Positions 1-9,272 of a stretch of 64,000 nt of DNA are shown here, in pieces. Where the stretch lies: contig DKUU01000011.1 in assembly GCA_002490835.1 (NCBI GenBank), positions 7,688-71,687 of the forward strand, given 5' to 3'. Within the stretch, counting starts at the first letter, position 1. The number at the start of each line of letters is the position of its first letter. The notes under the pieces were generated by a model. The model was not told the DNA's origin. It did no database searches and saw nothing but the letters and a program-made list of their open reading frames with translations. A program made the position numbers and the translations under genes. This DNA is from Lachnospiraceae bacterium UBA7196. Lineage in GTDB: Bacteria > Bacillota > Clostridia > Lachnospirales > Lachnospiraceae.

Positions 1-53
1 CGTGATTGCATATTTTCCCCGCCAAATTTTACCACACAAACGGAATCATCCGA

Positions 54-2459
54 TTATTCTGCCATATAGATCCAAATCTTTTTCTCGATTGCAGCCACCG
101 CATCCTCCAGACTCATTTCTCCCCGCATATACGGAATCCCTCCCTCATATACGGCGCTTTCCAACACGGTATCTTCGATATACGGCGTACTGACGGCCTC
201 GATCTGTTTCCGCAGAGCCGCAATCTGTTCTTCATCAGACGGATACACCTTCATCTCGACTTTGACCCCTTCCGCGTTGCTGTTTAGAAAGACGGATCTC
301 TCCACATTGTCTTCTACAATGAATTTTGCGTCAAAAGTTGCCTTATTCACGGGAAGCCCGTAGAACAGATTCGACTGCACTTCCTTACCGAGACACATTC
401 TGATAAACTTTTCCGCCGGGTCGTAATTTTTTGTAGTAGAAGTAATTCCAAGCAGCGTTTTCGCACAAAACACATTACTGCTCTGGCCGTTCATCACCGT
501 CCATGTGCTTGTCTCAAACCCCTCCACCTGATTCACGGAGCACATCGTATCATACAAACCGGCACCCGATAAAGCGCAATATGCCAGCTGCCTCACCCCG
601 CCCACATACATGATCACATTGTCTTCTGTCCTAAGGAATGCAGAATCTTCCTTAGATACGCCCTGATACTCCAGAAATGTAGCATTTGCTTTGTTATATT
701 CTTCTGCCACACTCTCAGGCAGTCCTTCCATCTGCGCGTCATAAATTCTCTTGGTCTGCCGCAAGAACTCTGCAACCGCTTCTTGATTATGCGTCCCGTC
801 CTGTGTCGTCCACGCAGGCACACAGGTCATTGCAAAATAGCGCATGATCCCCTTTTCCGTACAGATATGGAGTAAATCTTTCCCCGGATTGTCCCTGCGC
901 AGTTCCTCCATCATATCCGCTATGCTCTCAAGATCCTTTATCTGTGAAATATATTTTTCTTCCCCCATCATCACCGGAAGCTGAATCTCGCAGGGCATCA
1001 AAGGAACCTGCTCTTCCTGTTTCATCGACTGCACAATGCTGTCAAACACTTCCTCCTCACCACTCAGACTGCCCAGAATCTTACTCAGATCCAACAGCAC
1101 GCCTTTTTGCAAATAGGAGTCAATCGGCATATCATCCAAAACCAATACATCAGGTCCCTGCCCTGCCATGATCTTGGTATTCAGGTTCTTGAGGGCATCT
1201 TCCCGCGTAACTAAGCTGCCTGCTTCCATGCCGACCTCGTATTCCACTGTAATATCCGGATAAGCCGTCAGAAACAGCGCAACTGCCTGCCGTATGGTAT
1301 CGTTTTCCTTCAGGCTGTAGATTTTCAGCCTGTCTTCCGTCACAGCCGCCGCATCAGGGTCGTAGGTATAGCGGATCAATCTGCCGTCACCGGAGCCGCC
1401 AAACCATTCACTGCTGCGGGCTCTGTCGCTGCCATACAGGATCAAAAATTCATGATCCGCCGTCATGATCATCTCTTTTACTGCATAAGAAGGATGCCCC
1501 AGCGTACAGCGGCTGCCGTCGATGATCTGCTCCATTGCGCTGCCGCCCAGCACATGCCGGTGCAGCCCCTTCTTTCCGGCAATATAGATAACGCCCTCTT
1601 CTCCCGTGAACAAGTACCTCTCATAGGTTCCGGTCCCGTTATAGGAATTACCGTCCGGATAGTTTTCTTTGAGGAAAGTAGCTAAAACATCATCTTCCAC
1701 ATATTCCTGCTTTTCCATATCATAGAGCAAAGGATAGGGATCGTCGCTTGCATCCAGAAGCAGCAAATTCCCCTGAATGCGCATAAACATAGGATAGTCA
1801 CACTGCGCCGTCATAAAGTACTGACAGCTTCCATCCGACTTTACCTCATAAAGGTCCCCGCCATCTAACACGCTGAAAATGATCCTGCCATCATCCGCCA
1901 CCGCAACTTTGTGGGGTGTGATATCTGCTTTGCCTGCCGGCATCTCGATCAGGTTTTCGGTGCCGTCCGGCCTGATCACCAGCAGTCTGTCCTTCCCCGT
2001 ATATTTCTGCGCATCCGGATCGTAGACGCCATCATTATAAATGACCGCCGCCGTATTATCCGCGCCAACTGCTATCTCAAAAGCATACCTGCCTTCCCCA
2101 AGCATTTTGGTATGCCATTCTCTTTCGTCTTCTTTCCATGATACCCCATTATCATCCGAGATCAAAAATGCACTGTTCCTATTTGACAGTACGATCCTGC
2201 CATCTGAAAGCTGATGCAGGCCGCTTCCGTACCAATCGGTTTTCTCAGCCAGCTTGATTTCTTCTTCCTCATAACGTCCTACAGCCAATGCATCCGCCTG
2301 CTGTGGACCCGAAGCACTTCCACCCTCATCCACAACAACCCCGTCCGTATGATTTCCGCTGCCAGCATTGCTGTCCATACTTGTTTTCCCACAGCCTGCC
2401 AGACCTACGAACAACATAATCATAAACAGCAGCATCGTCGATCTTTTTCCCGCCCTCAT
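54..2459 (-). CDS. Lipoprotein with N-terminal propeller-like domain and C-terminal solute-binding domain
   Basis: The 801-residue protein opens with a lipoprotein signal: a hydrophobic stretch ending in LAGCGK, so the cysteine near residue 22 should be lipidated. Residues about 60-360 contain short beta-rich repeats, including an Asp-box-like SDDNGVSWKED, which suggests a beta-propeller. Residues about 375-800 look like a family-1 extracellular solute-binding domain (phrases such as AGQGPDVLVLDD). Such proteins deliver sugars or peptides to ABC permeases, but no permease gene is next to it, and a sensory role is possible. The start is supported by GGGGGATATAAGAA just upstream. It lies 23 bases after the diguanylate cyclase gene and is probably cotranscribed with it. 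Ligand unknown. Confidence 0.8.
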   Translation of the reverse strand: MRAGKRSTMLLFMIMLFVGLAGCGKTSMDSNAGSGNHTDGVVVDEGGSASGPQQADALAVGRYEEEEIKLAEKTDWYGSGLHQLSDGRIVLSNRNSAFLISDDNGVSWKEDEREWHTKMLGEGRYAFEIAVGADNTAAVIYNDGVYDPDAQKYTGKDRLLVIRPDGTENLIEMPAGKADITPHKVAVADDGRIIFSVLDGGDLYEVKSDGSCQYFMTAQCDYPMFMRIQGNLLLLDASDDPYPLLYDMEKQEYVEDDVLATFLKENYPDGNSYNGTGTYERYLFTGEEGVIYIAGKKGLHRHVLGGSAMEQIIDGSRCTLGHPSYAVKEMIMTADHEFLILYGSDRARSSEWFGGSGDGRLIRYTYDPDAAAVTEDRLKIYSLKENDTIRQAVALFLTAYPDITVEYEVGMEAGSLVTREDALKNLNTKIMAGQGPDVLVLDDMPIDSYLQKGVLLDLSKILGSLSGEEEVFDSIVQSMKQEEQVPLMPCEIQLPVMMGEEKYISQIKDLESIADMMEELRRDNPGKDLLHICTEKGIMRYFAMTCVPAWTTQDGTHNQEAVAEFLRQTKRIYDAQMEGLPESVAEEYNKANATFLEYQGVSKEDSAFLRTEDNVIMYVGGVRQLAYCALSGAGLYDTMCSVNQVEGFETSTWTVMNGQSSNVFCAKTLLGITSTTKNYDPAEKFIRMCLGKEVQSNLFYGLPVNKATFDAKFIVEDNVERSVFLNSNAEGVKVEMKVYPSDEEQIAALRKQIEAVSTPYIEDTVLESAVYEGGIPYMRGEMSLEDAVAAIEKKIWIYMAE

Positions 2460-2482
2460 TTCTTATATCCCCCTAAAACATT

Positions 2483-3718
2483 TCACCTGTTCTTTTCCTT
2501 CTCCTGATACATCAGTTCGTCCGCCTTGTGGAAGAGGTGATGGAACGTTTCCTTCCCCGTCTTGGAATAAGCGGCGCCCACACTGGCGGTAATTTTTCGG
2601 AAATTTTCATGCTGCGCATATGCCCCGTCGAGCCGTTCCTTAATCTTGATTCTCTCCTGTTCTACCTCCTCCTCTGTACGTTCTCCGACGATCACCACCA
2701 AAAACTCATCGCCTCCCATACGCGCAATCAGGCCATCCGATATGTAATCCTGAAGCGTCTTTGACGTGAGGACCAGCGCTTTGTCGCCTTCATGATGTCC
2801 ATAGATATCATTGACGCTCTTAAAATGATCCAAATCAATACAGTACACCGAAATATGTCCATCCTGCAATTTATCGATATACTCATACACATAGCGTCTG
2901 TTATACAGGCCGGTGAGAAAATCCGTGTTCGCATTTTTGATCATCATCTGCTCATACAAGCGCTCCTGTGTTACATCTATGGCAACACCCACAGTCCCCA
3001 TCACGCTTCCGTCCAGATCAAATAACGGCGACTTATAGGTTTTCAGCTCGCGCATACTATCCCCAATCTTGACCGTCTCGTCGAAAATACAGGTCTCTCT
3101 CTTCTCCATCACCTCGTACTCCGACTCCATGCAGATAAACTCCCCTTTTTCATATTCATCCGGAGTGATGTCCCAAATGTAATAATGACCGCGTCCCTCA
3201 ACCTGCTCCATGGTCTTATTGACCGCTTTGCAGAACGCCTCGTTGACTTTCATGTGGGCGCCCTCTTTATCCTTATACCAAATCAGATGAGGGACGCTGT
3301 TAATCGTCGTATCCAAATAACTCTGTGTCTGCCAAAAGTCCTTACTCATCTTATAAGTTTTCTGCCAGCGAAGCAGCCGAAATTGAAACTCTGCCTCCGT
3401 TAAAGGAGCCACCCAGATATCCGTAATTTCCTCCGCATCATCTACTGTGGTCAAAAGCGCCGTTTGCTCCTGATCTGCCAGCACAATCAGCTCCGCCTCC
3501 TTCCGCTTATGTTCAAGCAAAAAGGCAACCGCTTCCGCCGCGTCCATCTGCCTTACATCCGCCAGAATCACGTCAGCTTTGCCGGTCAGCTCCGCTTCCG
3601 CGTGGGCGCTTTTGTGAAATTCATGTGAATAACGGAGAAATTGCGGCAGCTGTTTCAGGATTTCAAATAACTCATTTTCTTCTGTGATGAAATAAAAACA
3701 TATATGACAATGATACAT
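2483..3718 (-). CDS. Diguanylate cyclase with receiver-like, PAS and GGDEF domains
   Basis: The C-terminal 165 residues are a GGDEF domain with an intact GGDEF signature (RMGGDEFLVV) and the usual DFLTGLYNRR and DLDHFKSVND motifs, so it should make cyclic di-GMP from two GTP. No RxxD inhibitory site is visible just before the signature. The middle (about 135-245) is a PAS domain (VPHLIWYKDKEGAHMKVNEAF). The N-terminal 120 residues resemble a degenerate response-regulator receiver: DVILADVRQMD holds the position of a phospho-acceptor aspartate. There is no membrane segment, so it is cytoplasmic. It is the first gene of a two-gene unit with the lipoprotein, which may serve as an external sensor in the same pathway (inference). 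Confidence 0.9.
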   Translation of the reverse strand: MYHCHICFYFITEENELFEILKQLPQFLRYSHEFHKSAHAEAELTGKADVILADVRQMDAAEAVAFLLEHKRKEAELIVLADQEQTALLTTVDDAEEITDIWVAPLTEAEFQFRLLRWQKTYKMSKDFWQTQSYLDTTINSVPHLIWYKDKEGAHMKVNEAFCKAVNKTMEQVEGRGHYYIWDITPDEYEKGEFICMESEYEVMEKRETCIFDETVKIGDSMRELKTYKSPLFDLDGSVMGTVGVAIDVTQERLYEQMMIKNANTDFLTGLYNRRYVYEYIDKLQDGHISVYCIDLDHFKSVNDIYGHHEGDKALVLTSKTLQDYISDGLIARMGGDEFLVVIVGERTEEEVEQERIKIKERLDGAYAQHENFRKITASVGAAYSKTGKETFHHLFHKADELMYQEKEKNR

Positions 3719-3775
3719 ACTTATCCCCCCCCATATTGCTATGCGTTTTCAATCCCTGCAACTTTAACCCGATAT

Positions 3776-3815
3776 GAAAAGTGTATCCGAAAACCAAACG
3801 ATTCCCGGATACACT
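3776..3815 (-). terminator. Intrinsic terminator of pckA
   Basis: A perfect 10-bp stem (3780-3789 with 3806-3815, arms AGTGTATCCG and CGGATACACT) is followed on the minus strand by TTTTC. It sits 31 bases beyond the pckA stop codon. Confidence 0.75.
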
Positions 3816-3846
3816 CCCTAAGCTTGTATCAAATTACCAGTAAATA

Positions 3847-5565
3847 TTACAGTGCCTTCACCAGCTTCTCAAGTGCTGCCAGCGCCTCGTCAGGAAGCTT
3901 ATCATAACCTTCCTTCTTCTCAGCGAAGCCCTTGACTGCATTTACACGGGTCTCCATAGCGCTCTTAAGCTGTGCCTTGTAGTCCGCGTTGCCAAGGTCG
4001 GTCTTTGCCTTGAAGTCCTTGAAACCGTCCGTCTGGCCGTCCCAAGTATACATAATCTCGATATCCTCGAAAGGACCCCACTGCTCGAAGTTTGCCTTCT
4101 TCTCAACGATGGTCTCAAGGATGCCAAGCGTATCCGCAGGTTTTACCTTCTCGCCCATGAAATCGCCGGTGTTAACGATGTAGCAGTCAACGTTCTTCTC
4201 CTCAACCAGCTTCTTGAACTTCTCGTAGTCGTTGACCAGAGGATAGGTTCTGAAAGGATTTGCATAAGGCACGATACGGATTGCATTCAGGTCGGTACCT
4301 GCCGCCACACGCTCTGCAGTAGAAGTCTTGGTAGCCAGCGTAGCGCCCATTACGGATGCCAGTGCGGAACCTTTTAACTTCACTACCGGCGGGATCGTAG
4401 GATCCTTCATGATCCAGAAGATTGCATTTACCGGTGCGTCAATCTTGTCCACGCGGTTCGGAGACCACAGTTTGGACTTAATCGCACGGCCATTACCGTT
4501 TCTGATATCCTCGGTTACAAGCTGAATCTTGCCTTCACTGTCCATGGTGCAGGAGCAGTTCTGAGCGGATAACAGATACTCGTTGTCCGGGCAGCCTGTC
4601 GGATAATCAGCCGTCTTATCGAAATAAGTAGGCTCAAGCGCGATAGATGCGCAGGTGTCGGTGTTAATGATGAAAGCGTCGTCGTGAAGCACCTTGATCT
4701 CGTACTTGCCGCCGTGCTTTGCATGGGTCAGCGTAGACTTACCGGAGCCGGACAGACCGTAAACCGATGCCACGAACTTGGAACCGTCTTTTAACAGATA
4801 CTCTTTCTGACCACCGTGGCAGGATGCGTAACCGTTTCTGTTCGCAAGTGCCCAAGCCATCGTCAGGGTACCCTTCTTATGCTCACCGAAGTACTTCATG
4901 CCCAAGATCGCTGCGCAGTTCTGGTTCGTATCGAAGTAGCACAGTGTCAGCGGATCGCTTAAGCAGCTGTAGTCCACGTCAGGAGCCTCGTGAGGTGCCC
5001 ACTGCGGATCGGAGAAGATGTAGATGTCAGGCTCCTTGCCGTCACCAACGGGCTTGGAGTTCTTGTACATCTTTACATACTCGTCAGACATATACTGGAA
5101 GTTGATCATCCAGTTGTACAGCAGATTCTCTTCCCCTTCGGGAATCAGAAGGTGTGCCTTTACCATAAATTCAGGATCAAGGCCAACGAAACACTCCGCA
5201 TGATACATCGTCTTCCAGCGGGTCTCGTAGATAGCGTCCATCACTACCTTGTCAAGCTTAGCCTCGTCCACGCCGGGTTCGCCCTTGATGCGGCGCGCCG
5301 CTGCGTAACGGCCGGTCACCGCGCCGTCGTTGAACAGAAGAACCTTAGCGTCAGCGGGAAGACCGAAGGTCTCGCCCTGCTTGATCGGCATATCCGTCAC
5401 CACCGTACCGGGTGAATTTTTTGCCAGCTCATAAGCCTCTCTTAAGGTGTTCACCTTCACTACGTTGTTTCCATAGAATGCCGCCTCGATAATGGAACGG
5501 GTCTTGGAAAAACCGACCTTGCCTGCGCCAATCTCGGAAATGGGATAATACGCTTTTGTTGCCAT
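3847..5565 (-). CDS. pckA: Phosphoenolpyruvate carboxykinase (ATP)
   Basis: The 572-residue protein has the P-loop of ATP-dependent PEPCK, written here as GLSGSGKSTL, followed by the metal-binding HDDAFII block. It interconverts oxaloacetate plus ATP with PEP plus CO2 and ADP in the cytoplasm. In anaerobic gut Clostridia it often runs towards oxaloacetate to feed a reductive C4 branch, which fits the oxaloacetate/methylmalonyl-type decarboxylase cluster near 55.6-60.8 kb. The protein is about 30 residues longer than the Escherichia coli enzyme. The start is supported by AAGGAGG upstream, and it has its own promoter and terminator, so it is monocistronic. Confidence 0.95.
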   Translation of the reverse strand: MATKAYYPISEIGAGKVGFSKTRSIIEAAFYGNNVVKVNTLREAYELAKNSPGTVVTDMPIKQGETFGLPADAKVLLFNDGAVTGRYAAARRIKGEPGVDEAKLDKVVMDAIYETRWKTMYHAECFVGLDPEFMVKAHLLIPEGEENLLYNWMINFQYMSDEYVKMYKNSKPVGDGKEPDIYIFSDPQWAPHEAPDVDYSCLSDPLTLCYFDTNQNCAAILGMKYFGEHKKGTLTMAWALANRNGYASCHGGQKEYLLKDGSKFVASVYGLSGSGKSTLTHAKHGGKYEIKVLHDDAFIINTDTCASIALEPTYFDKTADYPTGCPDNEYLLSAQNCSCTMDSEGKIQLVTEDIRNGNGRAIKSKLWSPNRVDKIDAPVNAIFWIMKDPTIPPVVKLKGSALASVMGATLATKTSTAERVAAGTDLNAIRIVPYANPFRTYPLVNDYEKFKKLVEEKNVDCYIVNTGDFMGEKVKPADTLGILETIVEKKANFEQWGPFEDIEIMYTWDGQTDGFKDFKAKTDLGNADYKAQLKSAMETRVNAVKGFAEKKEGYDKLPDEALAALEKLVKAL

Positions 5566-5614
5566 GTTTCTATTTTCCTCCTTACTTAATAATATTTAGC
5601 CGTACATCTTTTTC

Positions 5615-5643
5615 ATTATCTCAAACAGGCCTTAAAAAGTCAA
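5615..5643 (-). promoter_or_regulatory. pckA promoter
   Basis: On the minus strand TTGACT (5638-5643) and GATAAT (5615-5620) are separated by exactly 17 bases. The -35 box touches the end of the upstream flagellin-like gene, so pckA has a promoter independent of it. Confidence 0.75.
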
Positions 5644-5645
5644 CC

Positions 5646-6410
5646 TCAAAACAGGCCCATAACAGACTTCTTCTGCTCCATCTGTCTTCTGATCATGTGC
5701 ATCCTGTACTGCCCCATCACCTCGTCCTGTTTCTTCTTGGAAATGGCCTTCGGGAAGTCAAGATCCTCCAGCCGGCTTCTGGAAGAAAGCTGCTCGATCG
5801 ATGCCGCATTATTAAAGTTGCGGACATGCTCCAAAGCATTCGTGGACGCACCGAGACTGCTCCTTCTCTCGGACACCATATCCATCGCCTTCTTGATCGA
5901 ATCCAGATTGAAATCCTTTGACGTGACATCGAGATCGGCGATACCGAGTGCCTCCAGCGTGGAATTTTCCATCTGAATGTTCATGCGCCCGCCGCTCGGC
6001 GAAACAGCCGTCGAGAAATCCGCCATACTCCCGTCTAACAATTTCTGCTCATTGAAAGAAGTGTCTTTCGCCAGAGACTCGATCCCCTGCTTGAGCTGGT
6101 TGATCTCATTCTGGTAAATCTGTTTATCCGCGTCGGAATTGATGCCGTTCATAGACCGCAGCGCAAGGTCATGGATCCGCTGCAGGTAATCCGACATACC
6201 GCCGAGAGCGCCTTCTGCCACATTGGTAGCGCCGATCGCCATGCCGGCATTCTCCGAACCGACCTGATATCCGATTTCCCGCGTTTTCATCCTGTTCGCA
6301 ATGGCAAGCCCCGCCGCGTCATCTTTCGCCGTATTAATCCGCTTCCCGCTGGAAAGATGCGTGTAGTCCCAAAAGAGACTTCTCTGAGATGATATTGCGC
6401 CTACATTCAT
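5646..6410 (-). CDS. Flagellin-like protein with atypical terminal D0 helices
   Basis: The central N-terminal D1 signature is clear (LSSGKRINTAKDDAAGLAIA, then a NEINQLKQ-type helix and FNEQKLLDG). The C-terminal D1 part follows (SERRSSLGASTNALEH). Instead of the usual glutamine-rich, hydrophobic D0 tail ending LLQ-type, it finishes with a basic stretch (FPKAISKKKQDEV and then MIRRQMEQKKSVMGLF), and about ten residues of N-terminal D0 are missing. Length is 254 residues without a variable D2/D3 region. I prefer the ATG at 6410 because AAAGGAG is ten bases upstream of it and only one base from the earlier ATG at 6419. It may be a minor, non-polymerising or junction flagellin (inference). Confidence 0.75.
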   Translation of the reverse strand: MNVGAISSQRSLFWDYTHLSSGKRINTAKDDAAGLAIANRMKTREIGYQVGSENAGMAIGATNVAEGALGGMSDYLQRIHDLALRSMNGINSDADKQIYQNEINQLKQGIESLAKDTSFNEQKLLDGSMADFSTAVSPSGGRMNIQMENSTLEALGIADLDVTSKDFNLDSIKKAMDMVSERRSSLGASTNALEHVRNFNNAASIEQLSSRSRLEDLDFPKAISKKKQDEVMGQYRMHMIRRQMEQKKSVMGLF

Positions 6411-6519
6411 CGTGATCATGCTCCTTTCTATTGTCTAAGCTGTGCTTTGTGTTTAACTGACATCCTCTCAGTTTATGCTTTGATTGCCGGCGACTGCAGA
6501 CAGTCCCCTACTTAATATC

Positions 6520-6548
6520 ATTATACAGCGACTGGAGAAAAAACACAA
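6520..6548 (-). promoter_or_regulatory. Possible promoter of the flagellin-like gene
   Basis: On the minus strand TATAAT (6520-6525) lies 17 bases after TTGTGT (6543-6548). This resembles a sigma-A promoter. I saw no good sigma-28 (TAAA-15-GCCGATAA) match upstream of this gene. Confidence 0.5.
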
Positions 6549-6549
6549 A

Positions 6550-6585
6550 CAGAAAATGGGAAAAATTTCCTAAAATTTTCCCATT
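6550..6585 (-). terminator. Probable terminator of the liv operon
   Basis: A 10-bp stem (6555-6564 with 6576-6585, arms AATGGGAAAA and TTTTCCCATT) lies about 20 bases beyond the livF stop. It is followed on the minus strand by a T-rich but interrupted run (TTCTGTTTGTGTTTTTT). Confidence 0.55.
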
Positions 6586-6605
6586 CCCCAAAGTGCCTGT
6601 GCCAA

Positions 6606-7319
6606 TTATTTGGCTTTGCCAAGATACGCAGCTTTGACCTCTTCGTTTTCCGCAAGTTCCTTTCCGGTACCGCTTAAAGTGATCCTTCCCGTCTCCATGA
6701 CGTAGGCCCTGTGCGCCGCCTTGAGCGCCATATTGGCGTTCTGTTCGACCAAAAGGATCGTCACGCCCTGCTTATTGATCTCCCGGATAATGTCAAACAC
6801 GCCCTGCACGATGATGGGCGCCAGACCAAGGGACGGCTCATCCATCATGATCAGTTTCGGACGGCTCATCAGCGCCCTGCCGATGGCTAACATCTGCTGT
6901 TCGCCGCCTGAGAGCGTCCCCGCGAGCTGCCACGAACGCTCTTTGAGTCTCGGAAACAGATCGTACACCCACTTAATATCTTCCTCCAGAGGATCCTTTC
7001 TCATATAGGCGCCGATCTTCAGATTTTCAAGCACCGTCAGGTCGGAGAACACACGCCGCCCCTCCGGCACCAGCGTGATCCCCTCCTTCACAATCTGATC
7101 CGTGGGAAGCGCCGCGATTCCTTTTCCGTTAAATGTGATCTCGCCGCTCTCCGGTCTTACCAGCCCGACAATGGAGCGCAGCGTCGAACTCTTACCTGCG
7201 CCGTTTGCGCCGATCAGGGTCACGATCTCCCCCGCTTCCACTGCAAAAGAGATGTCTTTGACCGCCTTGATGCCTCCATAGGAGACATTCAGTTCCTTCA
7301 CTTCCAGTATATTACTCAT
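6606..7319 (-). CDS. livF: Branched-chain amino acid ABC transporter ATPase LivF
   Basis: An ATP-binding cassette protein of about 237 residues with Walker A (GANGAGKSST), the LSGGEQQ signature and Walker B (KLIMMDEPSLGL). It pairs with LivG to drive uptake of leucine, isoleucine and valine or related amino acids through LivH/LivM. GGGAGG eight bases before the ATG at 7319 fixes the start, so the gene overlaps livG by eight bases. It is the last gene of livKHMGF. Confidence 0.95.
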   Translation of the reverse strand: MSNILEVKELNVSYGGIKAVKDISFAVEAGEIVTLIGANGAGKSSTLRSIVGLVRPESGEITFNGKGIAALPTDQIVKEGITLVPEGRRVFSDLTVLENLKIGAYMRKDPLEEDIKWVYDLFPRLKERSWQLAGTLSGGEQQMLAIGRALMSRPKLIMMDEPSLGLAPIIVQGVFDIIREINKQGVTILLVEQNANMALKAAHRAYVMETGRITLSGTGKELAENEEVKAAYLGKAK

Positions 7320-8178
7320 CCTGCGCACCTCCCAGATAAGCCTCGATCACCCGCGGATCATTGCGTACCTCATCCGGCTTTCCTTCCGCGATGGATTTTC
7401 CGAAATCTAAAACGTGGATCCTGTCGGATATCTCCATGACCAGATCCATGTGATGCTCGATCATAAAGATGGTCAGCCCGAACTCTCCGCGGATGCGGCC
7501 GATGAACTGCGTCAGTTCCAGCGTCTCCTGCGGATTCATGCCGGCTGCCGGCTCGTCTAAAAGCAGAAGCTCCGGTTTGGTGGCAAGCGCGCGGGCAATC
7601 TCTAAATGCCGCTGCTTCCCGTACGGGAGTGAAGTCGCAAGCTCGTCGCGCACATCTTCAAGCTCCATGATCCGCAGAAGTTCCTCTGATTCCTGCCGCA
7701 TCTGCGCTTCCTCTTTGGCATTTAAGCGAAAGGTCGCCGTAAAGAGGTTACTGGTGCGGCGCATGTGTTTCGCGATCAGGATATTCTCAAACACAGTCTG
7801 GCTCTTAAACAAACGTATATTCTGAAACGTCCTCGCAATGCCCAGTTTCGTGATCTTATCCGGCGTCGGCGCGATCACGCGCTTCCCCGCGTACAAATCC
7901 GCGTTTTCTCCCTGATAAAGCTTCTTCATCCTGCCCTGCGGCGTATTCTGGACGATCTTTTCGCCTTTATAGTAGATCGCGCCGTTTGTCGGTGCATAAA
8001 CGCCCGTCACCATATTGAAAGCCGTCGTCTTTCCGGCGCCGTTTGGTCCGATCAGTGACAGGATCTCGCCCTTGCCAACTTCCAGACTCACGTTATCAAC
8101 AGCGATCACGCCGCCGAACTGCATGGTCAAGTTTTCTAATTTTAAAACCGTATCAGTCTCTTTTTTCTCATGACTCAT
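7312..8178 (-). CDS. livG: Branched-chain amino acid ABC transporter ATPase LivG
   Basis: An ATP-binding cassette with Walker A (GPNGAGKTTA), signature PYGKQRHLEIARALA and Walker B (LLLLDEPAAGM). The C-terminal HHMDLVMEISDRIHVLDFG is typical of LivG. It is about 30 residues longer than the common family length because of an insert between the two core strands (around residues 65-100, EKIVQNTPQGRMKKLYQGEN). The start at 8178 is chosen because AGGTGA precedes it; it overlaps livM by about ten bases. Confidence 0.95.
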   Translation of the reverse strand: MSHEKKETDTVLKLENLTMQFGGVIAVDNVSLEVGKGEILSLIGPNGAGKTTAFNMVTGVYAPTNGAIYYKGEKIVQNTPQGRMKKLYQGENADLYAGKRVIAPTPDKITKLGIARTFQNIRLFKSQTVFENILIAKHMRRTSNLFTATFRLNAKEEAQMRQESEELLRIMELEDVRDELATSLPYGKQRHLEIARALATKPELLLLDEPAAGMNPQETLELTQFIGRIRGEFGLTIFMIEHHMDLVMEISDRIHVLDFGKSIAEGKPDEVRNDPRVIEAYLGGAQDE

Positions 8179-9259
8179 GGGTGTCACCTGCCTTTTTCAC
8201 GCTTTTTCGCAAAAATATCTTTCGGAAAAGGTTTTGCAAAGCTTCCACCGAAAATTCCTTCGTCCCCATGATTCCCTGCCTGTAGAACAGCACCATCGCC
8301 ATGATCACGACCGCAAACACGACCTTGCGGAAACCCGCGCGCAGCAGAGGCACGTGAAAACTGCCGATGTAAAAGTTTTCATTATCCAGAAAACGCAGCC
8401 ACCATTCCGAACAGGCAATAAACAGGAAGGAACTGATGCAGCTCCCCGTCACGGAACCGATACCGCCGATCACGACGATGAGCAGAATCTCGTAAGTCAT
8501 GGCTGATTTAAACATCGAAGCCTGTATCGTAGTCTGGTACATCGCCAGAAGTCCGCCGGAAACGCCGGCAAAAAAGGAACTGATCACAAAGGCCAGCCTC
8601 TTGTGATGCGCCAGATTAATACCCATGGCCTCCGCCGCGATCTCGTCGTCGCGAATGGCCTTGAACGCCCGCCCATAAGTAGAATTAATCAGCATGACGA
8701 TCAGGGCAATGCAGATGCCCGATACAATGAACGGATATAAGACCGACTGAAAGGTCGGAAAACTTCTGAGCAGATTGGAGCCGTTGGTCAAAGGCCCAAG
8801 CTTATCCCACTGGAAGACAGCTCTAATGATCTCGGCAAAGCCCAGAGTCGCAATCGCAAGATAGTCACTTTTTAAGCGTAGTACCGGTAATCCAATCAAG
8901 AAAGCAAAGCCCGCCGCGATCAGGCCGCCAGCGATCAGTGCCAGCGGAACCGGAATCGCAAACTGAATGATACCGCCGTCATAATATTGATAAACGCTTG
9001 CTCTCGACTCCGGCGGGATCGTCAGGATCGCATAGGTATAGGCCCCCAGAAGCATAAAGCCGGCCTGCCCCAGAGAAAACAGTCCCGTAAACCCGTTTAA
9101 CAGATTCATGGACACCGCCACCAGCGCGTAAATCGCGCCTTTTTTCAATACCGTAAAGAGCATGGAACCTGAGGGCATGACCTGTTCAAGCACAAAGAGC
9201 AACACCAATAGCGCCACGATCAGGGAAACGTTCCATATCAGCTTATTCTTTTTATTCAT
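8168..9259 (-). CDS. livM: Branched-chain amino acid ABC transporter permease LivM
   Basis: A polytopic membrane protein of about 363 residues with the LivM signature around GLAFVISSFFAGVSGGLLA-like residues and the EAA-type cytoplasmic loop (RDDEIAAEAMGIN). It forms the transmembrane channel with LivH. The start ATG at 9259 has AAGGAGG eight bases before it; an upstream in-frame start would add a basic 14-residue tail that overlaps the ribosome-binding site. It follows livH by 13 bases. Confidence 0.95.
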   Translation of the reverse strand: MNKKNKLIWNVSLIVALLVLLFVLEQVMPSGSMLFTVLKKGAIYALVAVSMNLLNGFTGLFSLGQAGFMLLGAYTYAILTIPPESRASVYQYYDGGIIQFAIPVPLALIAGGLIAAGFAFLIGLPVLRLKSDYLAIATLGFAEIIRAVFQWDKLGPLTNGSNLLRSFPTFQSVLYPFIVSGICIALIVMLINSTYGRAFKAIRDDEIAAEAMGINLAHHKRLAFVISSFFAGVSGGLLAMYQTTIQASMFKSAMTYEILLIVVIGGIGSVTGSCISSFLFIACSEWWLRFLDNENFYIGSFHVPLLRAGFRKVVFAVVIMAMVLFYRQGIMGTKEFSVEALQNLFRKIFLRKSVKKAGDTHES

Positions 9260-9272
9260 TTCGAACGCCTCC

